A stretch of DNA of 16,941 bases from Eubacterium sp. UBA3720 (GCA_002371335.1 DFHP01000105.1:1-16941); one strand, 5' to 3'. Counted from the stretch's first letter, positions 8,157 through 14,515 are shown. The notes: generated by a model from the sequence alone, not told the origin. Numbers and translations: made by a program.

Positions 8157-8717
8157 TTACTCTTTAAACTCCATTCTAAGAAAAATATGCTGATTCGTTT
8201 TATACTTTTTTTGTTTAAAAATCTCGAAACCGGAACCCGGGATCCACGAAAGGTCAGTCTCCAGAGCTGCCTCGATGACAATGACCGCGTCATCGCAAAG
8301 ACATGACGATCCTTTAAGAGCCATTATCACATTCTTCTCGTGATCATGCAGGTATGGCGGGTCCATAAATACTACATCGAACTGTTCCTTCCCGTCGAGA
8401 TAACGGATCGCGGAAACGGCGTCCATCTGAAGAACTTCAGCGTCCGGTTTCAGTTTTGTAAAGGCAAGATTATCCTCTATGATCTTTATAGCTTTTCGGT
8501 TGTTTTCCACAAAACAACAGCTCTGAGCTCCTCTGCTCAGAGCTTCGATTCCAATACCGCCGCTTCCGGCAAACAGATCCAGAAAACGGCATCCGGGAAT
8601 ATAAGGCATCAGGACGTTGAACAGAGTCTCCTTTGTCCTGTCCGTCGTAGGTCTGGTTCCGTCTCCGGGAGGAGTTTTTAATGGAAGAGACCTGCATTTT
8701 CCTGCGATAACTCTCAT
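8157..8717 (-). CDS. rsmD: 16S rRNA (guanine(966)-N2)-methyltransferase
   Basis: Methylates G966 of 16S rRNA (E. coli numbering) using S-adenosylmethionine. The 186-residue product begins MRVIAGKCRSLPLKTP, shows TRPTTDRTKETLFN, the SAM-binding loop LFAGSGGIGIEAL (about residues 48-60) and the catalytic DPPY (119-122), all typical of RsmD. A longer frame opens at 8747, but AAGGAG stands six bases before the ATG at 8717, which also overlaps the stop of the upstream gene as ATGA, so I use 8717. It is coupled to the methylglyoxal-synthase-like gene upstream and coaD downstream. Confidence 0.95.
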   Translation of the reverse strand: MRVIAGKCRSLPLKTPPGDGTRPTTDRTKETLFNVLMPYIPGCRFLDLFAGSGGIGIEALSRGAQSCCFVENNRKAIKIIEDNLAFTKLKPDAEVLQMDAVSAIRYLDGKEQFDVVFMDPPYLHDHEKNVIMALKGSSCLCDDAVIVIEAALETDLSWIPGSGFEIFKQKKYKTNQHIFLRMEFKE

Positions 8718-9121
8718 ACAGAGCTCCTTCTTACTGATTCGCGCCACTCAAGATCTCCTCTTGATACGCTGTGAATAAGACATTCCGCCGTCGCAATATT
8801 CGTGGCGCACGGAATGTTATACTGATCACATACCTGAATGATCTTATCTACGCCTGCTTCCCTCGGATTGGTCATGGAAGCGTTATAGAAAAGGATCACA
8901 ACATCCAGATCGTCTCTGGCGATCATCTCCATGAACTGTTTGTCCCCGCCAAGGGCGCCCGGAAGAAATTTATGGACATGAAGGCTCGTGGCTTCCTCGA
9001 TCCTTCTTCCCGTTGTTCCAGTGGCATATATTTCATGCCGCTGCAAAACGCCTTTATATGCCATACAGAAGTCTTCAATCAGGCTCTTTTTACTATTATT
9101 TGCTAAAATTCCAATGTTCAT
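8714..9121 (-). CDS. mgsA: Methylglyoxal synthase-like protein, probably catalytically altered
   Basis: Methylglyoxal synthase turns dihydroxyacetone phosphate into methylglyoxal and phosphate. The 135-residue protein has the family fold signature: phosphate-binding YATGTTGRRIEEAT (residues 32-45), GALGGDKQ (55-62), and NIPCATNIATAE (102-113). Active-site positions differ, though. The His-Asp near the N-terminus (AHD in E. coli) is ANN (Asn8-Asn9), the Asp of WDP is Asn80, and the PHDPD segment reads PREAG, so the catalytic His and Asp are Arg87 and Gly90. Only the GGD aspartate (Asp60) remains. Comparison is from memory of E. coli MgsA. It may be a ligand-binding relative without normal activity. 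The ATG at 9121 has GGGAGGA upstream; an earlier in-frame start at 9226 encodes an unrelated hydrophobic leader across the promoter region and is rejected. Confidence 0.8.
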   Translation of the reverse strand: MNIGILANNSKKSLIEDFCMAYKGVLQRHEIYATGTTGRRIEEATSLHVHKFLPGALGGDKQFMEMIARDDLDVVILFYNASMTNPREAGVDKIIQVCDQYNIPCATNIATAECLIHSVSRGDLEWRESVRRSSV

Positions 9122-9208
9122 TATTATTCCTCCCAATAACGAAAACCTTTTCAGCAAAACAGAATGTCCGTATAGCCAAAAAAGAACAAAATCGTACAAG
9201 TCAAAATA

Positions 9209-9237
9209 ATTATAACAAATCAACAAATTTATAGCAA
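9209..9237 (-). promoter_or_regulatory. Sigma-A-type promoter for the mgsA-like/rsmD/coaD operon
   Basis: Minus-strand TTGCTA (9237-9232), a 17-base spacer, and a perfect TATAAT (9214-9209). It lies in very AT-rich DNA about 90 bases before the mgsA-like ATG, giving a leader of roughly 80 bases. This also shows that the long upstream start for the gene is not used. Confidence 0.75.
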
Positions 9238-9315
9238 TATTTTTTGTATTTTTATAAAAATTTTACTAGAATTATTATTTTACACAATTTCTGAACGAGG
9301 GACTTTCACCCGTTA

Positions 9316-9334
9316 GGGCGCGCCTATGGCGCGC
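9316..9334. repeat. GC-rich perfect hairpin (GCGCGCC / GGCGCGC)
   Basis: A seven-base stem (9318-9324 with 9328-9334) and TAT loop, all G and C in the stem, next to extremely AT-rich promoter DNA. It sits just downstream of the terminator at 9336-9368 in the direction of transcription. It may be a second terminator-like structure or the edge of an inserted element. Confidence 0.5.
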
Positions 9335-9335
9335 A

Positions 9336-9368
9336 AACAAAAAGACTGCAGATTTAAAATCCGCAGTC
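9336..9368 (-). terminator. Rho-independent terminator downstream of the DUF6465-type gene
   Basis: On the minus strand, GACTGCGGATTT pairs with AAATCTGCAGTC (9344-9368) through one G-U wobble and is followed by TTTTTGTTT. The wobble is only possible on the minus-strand RNA, which fits the direction. It lies about 225 bases past the DUF6465-type stop codon, so the transcript would include the structured element at 9497-9587 in antisense. Confidence 0.8.
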
Positions 9369-9592
9369 CGAATCATTTGTATTGCGATGTCAGGATTTTA
9401 TCTGCCTGTATTTCAATCGCGATCTCTGATCGCGCGCGAGTTGCGCGGCGCACTTGTACGTCTTCCTCTGCACAGCTCTGCGATCCGACGGAGGCTCAGC
9501 TCAGATTGGGGATTGAAACCCTCCACTGAGTCAGGTTTGATTCAATACCCACCGCCTGTAGAGGCGGGTGACGTCCTATCTGAGTTGAAAAA
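9369..9592 (+). mobile_element. Candidate relic of an IS200/IS605 (TnpB-type) right end or similar structured element
   Basis: This gene-free stretch does not look like an ordinary spacer. It holds a perfect seven-base hairpin at 9418-9434 (CGCGATC, TCT, GATCGCG), a GC-rich run at 9430-9452, and a compact three-way junction at 9497-9587. The outer stem pairs 9497-9509 with 9575-9587. One inner arm is 9511-9520 with 9534-9543 (8 of 10 pairs). The other is CACCGCCT (9550-9557), GTAG loop, AGGCGGGTG (9562-9570). The outer stem is continuous through a G-U wobble only as plus-strand RNA. A CCCACCGCC hairpin followed by GGGTGACGTC recalls right ends of TnpB elements. No transposase or TnpB frame is present, so at most this is a remnant or non-autonomous copy. 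A free-standing RNA is the alternative. Confidence 0.35.
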
Positions 9593-10057
9593 TCAAAGAG
9601 AGATAAAGTATTCCGGTTTTGCCTCTCCGTTTACAACGTAGTATGCCTTGGATTCATATACATTCAGATATACTTTAATATCTTTGATATCGGCAGCTTT
9701 ATTTCCGGCCTCTGTCCAGAGTTTTTTGACCTCTTCGATCAGGGCGCTTGTAGCGACATTCTTATTGTCAAACTGAACAACTACAGAGCTTTCGATCTCG
9801 GCAGCCTTGCTTTCTGCAGTCTTCTTTGCAGCCGTTTTTCTTGCAGCAGGCTTTTTAGCCGGTGCGGCTTTCTTAGCCGGAGCAGCTTTTTTTGCTTCTT
9901 CTGTCTTTTCAACAACCTTCTTTGCAGCTTCTTCTACTTTTTTAGCAGCGCTCTCTGCTTTTGTCTGAGCTTTTTTAGCTGTTGTCTTTGCTGTAGTTTT
10001 TGCAGTGCTTTTTTCTGCCTCAGTTTTTACAGCAGTTGTTTTTTTAGCCTCAGCCAT
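9593..10057 (-). CDS. DUF6465-type protein with histone-H1-like Lys/Ala-rich N-terminus
   Basis: The 154-residue protein has two parts. Residues 1-85 are low-complexity, dominated by Lys, Ala, Thr and Glu with repeats such as KKAAPAKKAAPAKKPAARK, resembling bacterial histone-H1-like tails. Residues 90-154 form a small compact domain (VVVQFDNKNVATSALIEEV ... IKVYLNVYESKAYYVVNGE) that I match from memory to DUF6465 of Clostridia; its function is not established. DNA or RNA binding through the basic tail is inference. GGAGG is well placed before the ATG and a clear promoter lies upstream, so it is likely a single-gene, well-expressed unit. Confidence 0.85.
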   Translation of the reverse strand: MAEAKKTTAVKTEAEKSTAKTTAKTTAKKAQTKAESAAKKVEEAAKKVVEKTEEAKKAAPAKKAAPAKKPAARKTAAKKTAESKAAEIESSVVVQFDNKNVATSALIEEVKKLWTEAGNKAADIKDIKVYLNVYESKAYYVVNGEAKPEYFISL

Positions 10058-10128
10058 GATAACTTTCCTCCATTAATAAATTAATGATATTGCGTTAGTA
10101 ATTATTTAGTTTTAAGATTTTCCCTGTT

Positions 10129-10157
10129 ATAATAACTATTTGATTTCTGTTTTTCAA
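10129..10157 (-). promoter_or_regulatory. Sigma-A-type promoter for the DUF6465-type gene
   Basis: Minus-strand TTGAAA (10157-10152), exactly 17 bases, then TATTAT (10134-10129), about 70 bases before the start codon. The -10 lies within a short palindrome GTTATAATAAC. The rest of the gap to recG is AT-rich with no clear recG terminator. Confidence 0.65.
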
Positions 10158-10202
10158 GTTTTCACTTTAATTTCGTTAAAAATATACAGAAATGAAACTT
10201 TG

Positions 10203-12260
10203 CTATAAAAATATATCGTCATTTTGGAACACATTTACAGACTCCAGACGTTTTTTCAGCTGCAAATTCTGCGGAAGCTCCAGGAGGGGATCCAGCTGCA
10301 TAATATCCTGCACCGCTTCCTGTGCGCTGTAAAGTATCTCAGAATCCCTGTATATGTCAGCGATCAGAAACATGGCTTCCCCGCTTTGCCTCGTTCCGAA
10401 AAGGTCTCCCGGTCCGCGAAGCTTCAGGTCCTGTTCCGCGATATAGAAACCGTCGTTTGAACGGTTCAGTATCTTTAATCGTTCAGATATCTCTTCATTA
10501 TCATTTCCCTGCATAAATATGCAGTAAGACTGGGATTCTCCTCTTCCTACTCTTCCCCGGAGCTGATGGAGCTGGGCAAGTCCGAACCGTTCGGCGTTCT
10601 CGATCATCATAACGGTAGCGTTCGGTACATTCACTCCGACCTCTATAACGGTAGTCGATACCAGGAGCTGTATACGCCCTTCCGCAAATTCCTTCATGAT
10701 GCGGTTTTTTTCAGCCGCCTTCATCTTCCCGTGCAGAGGTGAGATCGTTATCTCATCCTTATAGATATCCCTGAGCTTTTCAGTATAAGAAATTACGTTT
10801 TCGCAATGCAGTTCGGGATTATCTTCGACCATGGGGCAGATAATATAAATCTGGTGTCCTGCAGCCGCTTCTTTTCTGATGAAATTATATGCCGTCCGGC
10901 GGTATGTGGTGTTAACGACACAGTTCATGATCTTCTGCCGCCGTGCAGGAAGCTCATCCAGAACTGATATATCCAGTTCTCCGTAAAGGATCATTGCCAG
11001 TGTACGAGGTATCGGCGTGGCGCTCATGACCAGTACATGGGGAAACTTATCTTCTCCTGCAAGGGCAGCTCTCTGACGTACGCCGAAACGGTGCTGTTCA
11101 TCCGTAATGACAAGAGCAAGATCGTTATAGTTTACCTTTTCCTGAATCAGCGCGTGAGTACCGATGATCATAGCCGCTTCCCCGGAGGATATTTTATCAT
11201 ATAGTTCCTGTTTCTGCTTCCGGGTACAGCTTCCTGTAAGCAAAACTATCCTGCCGGCGTCTATGCCGTTCTCCGCGGCAAGCTTTTTTAACTGCTCATA
11301 ATGCTGTACGGCAAGTACCTCCGTAGGTACCATAAGCGCGCTCTGATACCCGTTTTCTTCTGTATGGATCATTGCCAGAAAAGCCAGTATGGTCTTACCG
11401 CTTCCCACATCTCCCTGGATAAGTCTGTTCATAACACGTCCGGAAGTAAGATCCTTTTCCAGATCATTCCATACCTTTTCCTGTCCTTTCGTAAGGCGGT
11501 ATGGGAGGTTTTCGATAACCTCCTCGGTTTTCCATGTGGCGTTCATCGGATAGCTGCTTCTGGTTTCCGACGACTGCTCTTTCATCCGGGCTACCCGCAG
11601 CAGATACAGAAAGAACTCGTCGAACGCAAGTCTTCTGCGTGCTTCTAAAAGAAAATCCTTATTCGCCGGGAAATGGATCTGATGAAGTGCAAAATTATTC
11701 TCTGCCAGATGATTCTTCTCGCGTATTTCATCGGGGAGAAATTCTTTCTCCAGTTCTTCGGTATCCAGAAGCTGCCGGACTGTCTTCTGTACCATATTGT
11801 TCGACAGGCCGGCAGTAAGGCTGTAAACAGGAAGCAGCTTTCCCTGTAGTTTTTTATATTCCTCGGGAGAATACAGCGCCGGATGTTCCATGATCCTTCG
11901 TCCGCCTTTTTCCGTTACATGACCTCTGAAAATATATCTGGTCCCCGGCTTCAGGCGTGTTCTGAGAAATGGCATGTGAAACCAGTTGACCTGCATTTTC
12001 GCCTCTTCAGACCCGGCATACGCCATGGTAATGGAATTCCTGCCAAAAGTTCTCACGGATACCTTCCCGCAGATAACAGCATCGACCGTGTTTGTTTCTC
12101 CGGGTACGACAGCTGATACGGACACCGGTTCTTCGAAAGCGTCATATCCCCGCGGATAATAATGAAGAAGCTGATCACAGTTTTCCACACCTGCTTTCTG
12201 AAACAATTTTTCGGTTTTTTCTCCAACGCCTTTCAGGCTTCTCAGAGACTCTGCTCTCAT
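10203..12260 (-). CDS. recG: ATP-dependent DNA helicase RecG
   Basis: Superfamily 2 helicase that binds branched DNA and remodels stalled replication forks and recombination intermediates. The 685-residue product has the N-terminal wedge/OB region (about 45-130), Walker A GDVGSGKT (283-290), DEQH (387-390), SATPIPRT (413-420) and the motif VI region QLRGRVGRG (566-574). The length is normal. AAAGGA six bases before the ATG supports the start. It commonly follows yloV/fakA in Firmicutes; here the two are split by a 300-base palindrome-rich spacer, so recG may have its own promoter or depend on readthrough. Confidence 0.97.
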   Translation of the reverse strand: MRAESLRSLKGVGEKTEKLFQKAGVENCDQLLHYYPRGYDAFEEPVSVSAVVPGETNTVDAVICGKVSVRTFGRNSITMAYAGSEEAKMQVNWFHMPFLRTRLKPGTRYIFRGHVTEKGGRRIMEHPALYSPEEYKKLQGKLLPVYSLTAGLSNNMVQKTVRQLLDTEELEKEFLPDEIREKNHLAENNFALHQIHFPANKDFLLEARRRLAFDEFFLYLLRVARMKEQSSETRSSYPMNATWKTEEVIENLPYRLTKGQEKVWNDLEKDLTSGRVMNRLIQGDVGSGKTILAFLAMIHTEENGYQSALMVPTEVLAVQHYEQLKKLAAENGIDAGRIVLLTGSCTRKQKQELYDKISSGEAAMIIGTHALIQEKVNYNDLALVITDEQHRFGVRQRAALAGEDKFPHVLVMSATPIPRTLAMILYGELDISVLDELPARRQKIMNCVVNTTYRRTAYNFIRKEAAAGHQIYIICPMVEDNPELHCENVISYTEKLRDIYKDEITISPLHGKMKAAEKNRIMKEFAEGRIQLLVSTTVIEVGVNVPNATVMMIENAERFGLAQLHQLRGRVGRGESQSYCIFMQGNDNEEISERLKILNRSNDGFYIAEQDLKLRGPGDLFGTRQSGEAMFLIADIYRDSEILYSAQEAVQDIMQLDPLLELPQNLQLKKRLESVNVFQNDDIFL

Positions 12261-12278
12261 TTTTTTGTCCTTTCATTG

Positions 12279-12338
12279 TGCGGCGTGTGCATCCTCCCAT
12301 TCATAATGGGAGCGAACCGGATTTTGCGTGCCGCCGCA
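12279..12338. repeat. REP-like nested palindrome upstream of recG
   Basis: Outer arms TGCGGCG (12279-12285) and CGCCGCA (12332-12338) enclose a perfect inner hairpin CTCCCATT, CAT, AATGGGAG (12294-12312). The intervening bases can pair further with wobbles and one bulge. A second small hairpin (12341-12353) follows. The shape resembles extragenic palindromic repeat units, but only one copy is in the window. Confidence 0.5.
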
Positions 12339-12355
12339 AGGCAGCTTTGCTGCTA

Positions 12356-12421
12356 TCCACATAAATAAAGAAAGGCAGCCATGCTCACAGACTGTAAAAC
12401 AGTATGGAAATGGCTGCCTTT
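12356..12421 (-). terminator. Terminator hairpin downstream of fakA (bidirectional shape)
   Basis: A perfect 12-bp stem, AAAGGCAGCCAT (12371-12382) with ATGGCTGCCTTT (12410-12421), holds an inner hairpin ACTGT/ACAGT. It is followed by T-rich DNA in both directions (CTTTCTTTATTT on minus, TTTATTTTTATTT on plus). It would end the fakA transcript about 140 bases after its stop. The loop is longer than usual for a terminator. Confidence 0.7.
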
Positions 12422-12483
12422 ATTTTTATTTCACAGAAAAATGTGTCAATTTACTGTGAAACAAACCCTCCCTCCGGGGGATG

Positions 12484-12534
12484 CACAGGGATTCGGTTTG
12501 GAAGATGTCAGCTGAAGCTGACCCGGATCCCGTG
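12484..12534. repeat. Nested hairpin in the fakA 3' region
   Basis: Inner perfect hairpin GTCAGCT, GA, AGCTGAC (12507-12522). The outer arms GGGATTCGG (12488-12496) and CCGGATCCC (12523-12531) pair with one wobble, and CAC/GTG extends the stem past one bulged base. A ten-base bulge lies on one side. Next to it is GTCTC/GAGAC (12539-12554). It lies right after the fakA stop codon and before its terminator. Confidence 0.55.
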
Positions 12535-12560
12535 TCAGGTCTCACACGCGAGACATGAAC

Positions 12561-14246
12561 TTATTCTACTGAAATGATACAGTAGTACACCGGCTGTCCG
12601 CCTTCATTGATCTCAACGTCGCAGTCAGGATACTCTTCCGACAGGCTCTGGGAAAGCTCTCCTGCCTCCTCTTCGGAGAAATTTTCGCCGTAATATACAC
12701 TGATAAGTTCAGAATCCTCACTTACCATGCTTGCCACAGATTTTCTGGCGACTTTCATGATATTGTTTCCCGCACAGATGATTCCCTTATCTCCGACAGC
12801 CATTATATCACCCTTATGGATCTCGATATCGTCAATAACGGTATCACGAATAGAATAGGTGATCTGACTGGTTTTTACCGTACCGATCATTTCCTTCATG
12901 GTGCTCTCATTGTTTTCCGCGGAATCATCAGGGTTAAAATTGATCATTGCAGTTATACCCTGTGGTACTGTTTTCGTAGGAATAACAATGATATTTTTGT
13001 CCTCTGTCAGATCCCGTGCCTGATTAGCCGCGAGAATGATATTTCCGTTATTCGGGAATACAAAAATGTTATTCGCGTTGATCAGACGTATCGCAGCCAG
13101 AAAATCATCCGTACTCGGATTCATGGTCTGGCCGCCGGAGATCACATAATCCGTCTCAAGACCTGCATAGATTTCTTTAAATCCGTTTCCTGCACAGACT
13201 GCAATGAATCCGAAATTCTTCCGGGGTCCTGACTGATCTATGAGAAGCGACGGATCCTGGGCAGGATCGTTTTCTCCGGATACAGATTCTTTATCAAGGT
13301 TTTCAGCTTTTTTTATGAGCGCTTCTTCATGATCGAACAATACGTTTTCAATATGTACCTTCATGAGCTGACCGAGTTTTTCGGATCTTCTGATAAGATC
13401 TCCTATCTTATCGGTCCTGGTCTGTACCTTAAGCATATTGTCAGATGAAACCAGAAGGACGTCTTCGCCGTTTACGATCATAAATTCTCTCAGCACGTTG
13501 AGCTCCTTATCTGAAGGAGTTTTCTCAAGCTTGACGATAAAGCTTACATTATATGTGAAATGAATCTTCTTTTCTTCCTTCCCCTCATTTCCGGCATCTT
13601 CACTTGCGGAACCGAAAGCTACCGGTTTTCCGATAAGATCCAGATATGCGCCTTCCAGAACGGCCATAAGACCCTTACCGCCGGAATCCACAACGCCCGC
13701 CTCTTTCAGTACGGGAAGCATTTCCGGGGTCTTTTCCAGAACTTCATTGCCGTACAGTATAGCCTGATGAATGATCTCTTCCATCGTTATACCATCTTTT
13801 TCTGAAAGTTCCCGGATTTTTTCAGCAACTCCTTTGGCTACGGTCAGGATAGTTCCCTCTTTCGGTTTCATGACTGCCTTATACGCCGTCTCCACAGCTC
13901 TGTCGGCAGCATCCGCCATCAGTGCGATGTCTATCGCTTCTTTCCCTTTAAGGGTTTTGGTAAATCCTCTGAAAAGCTGTGACAGAATAACTCCTGAGTT
14001 TCCTCTGGCTCCCCGTAAAGAACCGCCTGAAATAGCTTTTGAAAGAGTTTTAATGTTCATTTCATCCAGATTCATGACCGCATCCGCAGCGGACATGATG
14101 GTCATAGTCATATTTGTACCCGTATCTCCATCCGGAACAGGAAATACGTTCAATTCATTGATCAGCTCTTTATGTGCGTCCAGATTTGCTGCGCCGGAAA
14201 GAAACATTGTAGATATCTTTGCGGCATCTAACATTATTGAAGACAA
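12561..14246 (-). CDS. fakA: DAK2/DhaL-domain protein, fatty acid kinase catalytic subunit (YloV)
   Basis: Fatty acid kinase A phosphorylates fatty acids held by FakB binding proteins for phospholipid synthesis. The 561-residue product has the N-terminal DhaL kinase domain with NVFPVPDGDTGTNM (33-46, metal-binding aspartates), GGSLRGARGNSGVILSQL (74-91), EGTILTVAKG and DSGGKGLMAVLEG. A middle and C-terminal FakA-type region follows (FVFPNNGNIILAANQA, VVPTKT-like, QGITAMINFNP). The start is TTG at 14246, with a perfect AGGAGG seven bases upstream; the next in-frame ATG four codons later is less well placed. The usual upstream partner, an Asp23 (yloU) gene, appears reduced to a stump. No FakB gene is in the window. 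Confidence 0.93.
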   Translation of the reverse strand: MSSIMLDAAKISTMFLSGAANLDAHKELINELNVFPVPDGDTGTNMTMTIMSAADAVMNLDEMNIKTLSKAISGGSLRGARGNSGVILSQLFRGFTKTLKGKEAIDIALMADAADRAVETAYKAVMKPKEGTILTVAKGVAEKIRELSEKDGITMEEIIHQAILYGNEVLEKTPEMLPVLKEAGVVDSGGKGLMAVLEGAYLDLIGKPVAFGSASEDAGNEGKEEKKIHFTYNVSFIVKLEKTPSDKELNVLREFMIVNGEDVLLVSSDNMLKVQTRTDKIGDLIRRSEKLGQLMKVHIENVLFDHEEALIKKAENLDKESVSGENDPAQDPSLLIDQSGPRKNFGFIAVCAGNGFKEIYAGLETDYVISGGQTMNPSTDDFLAAIRLINANNIFVFPNNGNIILAANQARDLTEDKNIIVIPTKTVPQGITAMINFNPDDSAENNESTMKEMIGTVKTSQITYSIRDTVIDDIEIHKGDIMAVGDKGIICAGNNIMKVARKSVASMVSEDSELISVYYGENFSEEEAGELSQSLSEEYPDCDVEINEGGQPVYYCIISVE

Positions 14247-14265
14247 ATTAATTTCCTCCTGTAAT

Positions 14266-14340
14266 TCAGTAAATCACGCGAAAATCATCGACGTAAACTC
14301 TGATTGATCTGAGTTCCATTTCCTGAAAAAACTCTCTTAT
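14266..14340 (-). pseudogene. Probable 3' remnant of an Asp23/Gls24-family (yloU) gene
   Basis: A 24-codon frame ends REFFQEMELRSIRVYVDDF then RVIY and a TGA, exactly where the stop of yloU would be expected, 12 bases before the fakA ribosome binding site. Asp23-family proteins end with a helix and strand such as EEFTGLEIEKINIFVEGVRV (from memory); aligning the two gives matches at Glu, Phe, Glu, Ile, Val, Arg, Val and Ile plus many conservative ones. In-frame stops lie just upstream (14343-14341 and further), and the gap to rpmB is too short for a whole gene. With so few residues chance similarity cannot be excluded. Confidence 0.5.
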
Positions 14341-14343
14341 TCA

Positions 14344-14400
14344 TATTCTGTAATCTTCAGATGCTGAGTGAGCGTATCAAAATGCTCTTCTTACAGAATA
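14344..14400. repeat. Palindrome with three-way-junction potential upstream of fakA
   Basis: Perfect 10-base arms TATTCTGTAA (14344-14353) and TTACAGAATA (14391-14400) enclose two small hairpins: TCAG, ATG, CTGA (14357-14367) and GAGCGT, ATCAAA, ATGCTC (14370-14387, one wobble). It lies within the likely 5' leader of fakA. Confidence 0.55.
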
Positions 14401-14457
14401 TTCTTTTATATAACCTGATCGATGTGGTATGCTGGCAGCAGACATCAATCGATAATT

Positions 14458-14486
14458 AGTATAACCGATTTTTTCTAAAAAAGAAA
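14458..14486 (-). promoter_or_regulatory. Weak candidate promoter for fakA
   Basis: Minus-strand TATACT (14463-14458) is a good -10, but at 17 bases the -35 is only TTTCTT (14486-14481). If used, the fakA leader would be about 200 bases and contain both palindromes. No better minus-strand pair was found in the gap. Confidence 0.3.
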
Positions 14487-14515
14487 TATAATTTTTAAAT
14501 GTCAGGTGTTTTTAC

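Larger units (their letters stand above)
12261..12560. other. Gene-free, palindrome-dense spacer between fakA and recG
   Basis: I see no coding frame here. Inverted repeats are 12279-12338, 12341-12353 (GCAGC/GCTGC), 12371-12421, 12429-12461 (TTTCACAG/CTGTGAAA), 12484-12534 and 12539-12554 (GTCTC/GAGAC). Together they cover most of the 300 bases. The segment at 12279-12353 is much more GC-rich than the surrounding DNA. It could be repetitive-element DNA, a small RNA locus, or both; details are in the findings. Confidence 0.6.

Noticed and set aside
9122..9226. A 35-residue N-terminal extension of the mgsA-like protein
   Set aside because: It would run through the promoter at 9237-9209, is hydrophobic and unlike the family, and the ATG at 9121 has its own strong RBS and gives the standard MNIGI start.
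9511..9520. GATTGAAACC, which resembles the end of many CRISPR repeats
   Set aside because: It occurs once, with no spaced copies or cas genes nearby, and is explained as one arm of the three-way junction.
12428..12449. A perfect minus-strand TTGACA as a recG promoter
   Set aside because: The best -10 at suitable spacing is only AAAAAT, and transcription would run straight into the terminator hairpin at 12421-12371.
14344..14400. Purine-type riboswitch, because of the three-way junction size
   Set aside because: The conserved junction bases and complementary loops of that class are not present; the resemblance is only in overall shape.
14387..14455. A minus-strand frame around MSAASIPH as the N-terminal half of the Asp23 relic
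   Set aside because: The resemblance to Asp23 is only a few residues and it ends in a stop; I keep only the C-terminal stump as supportable.
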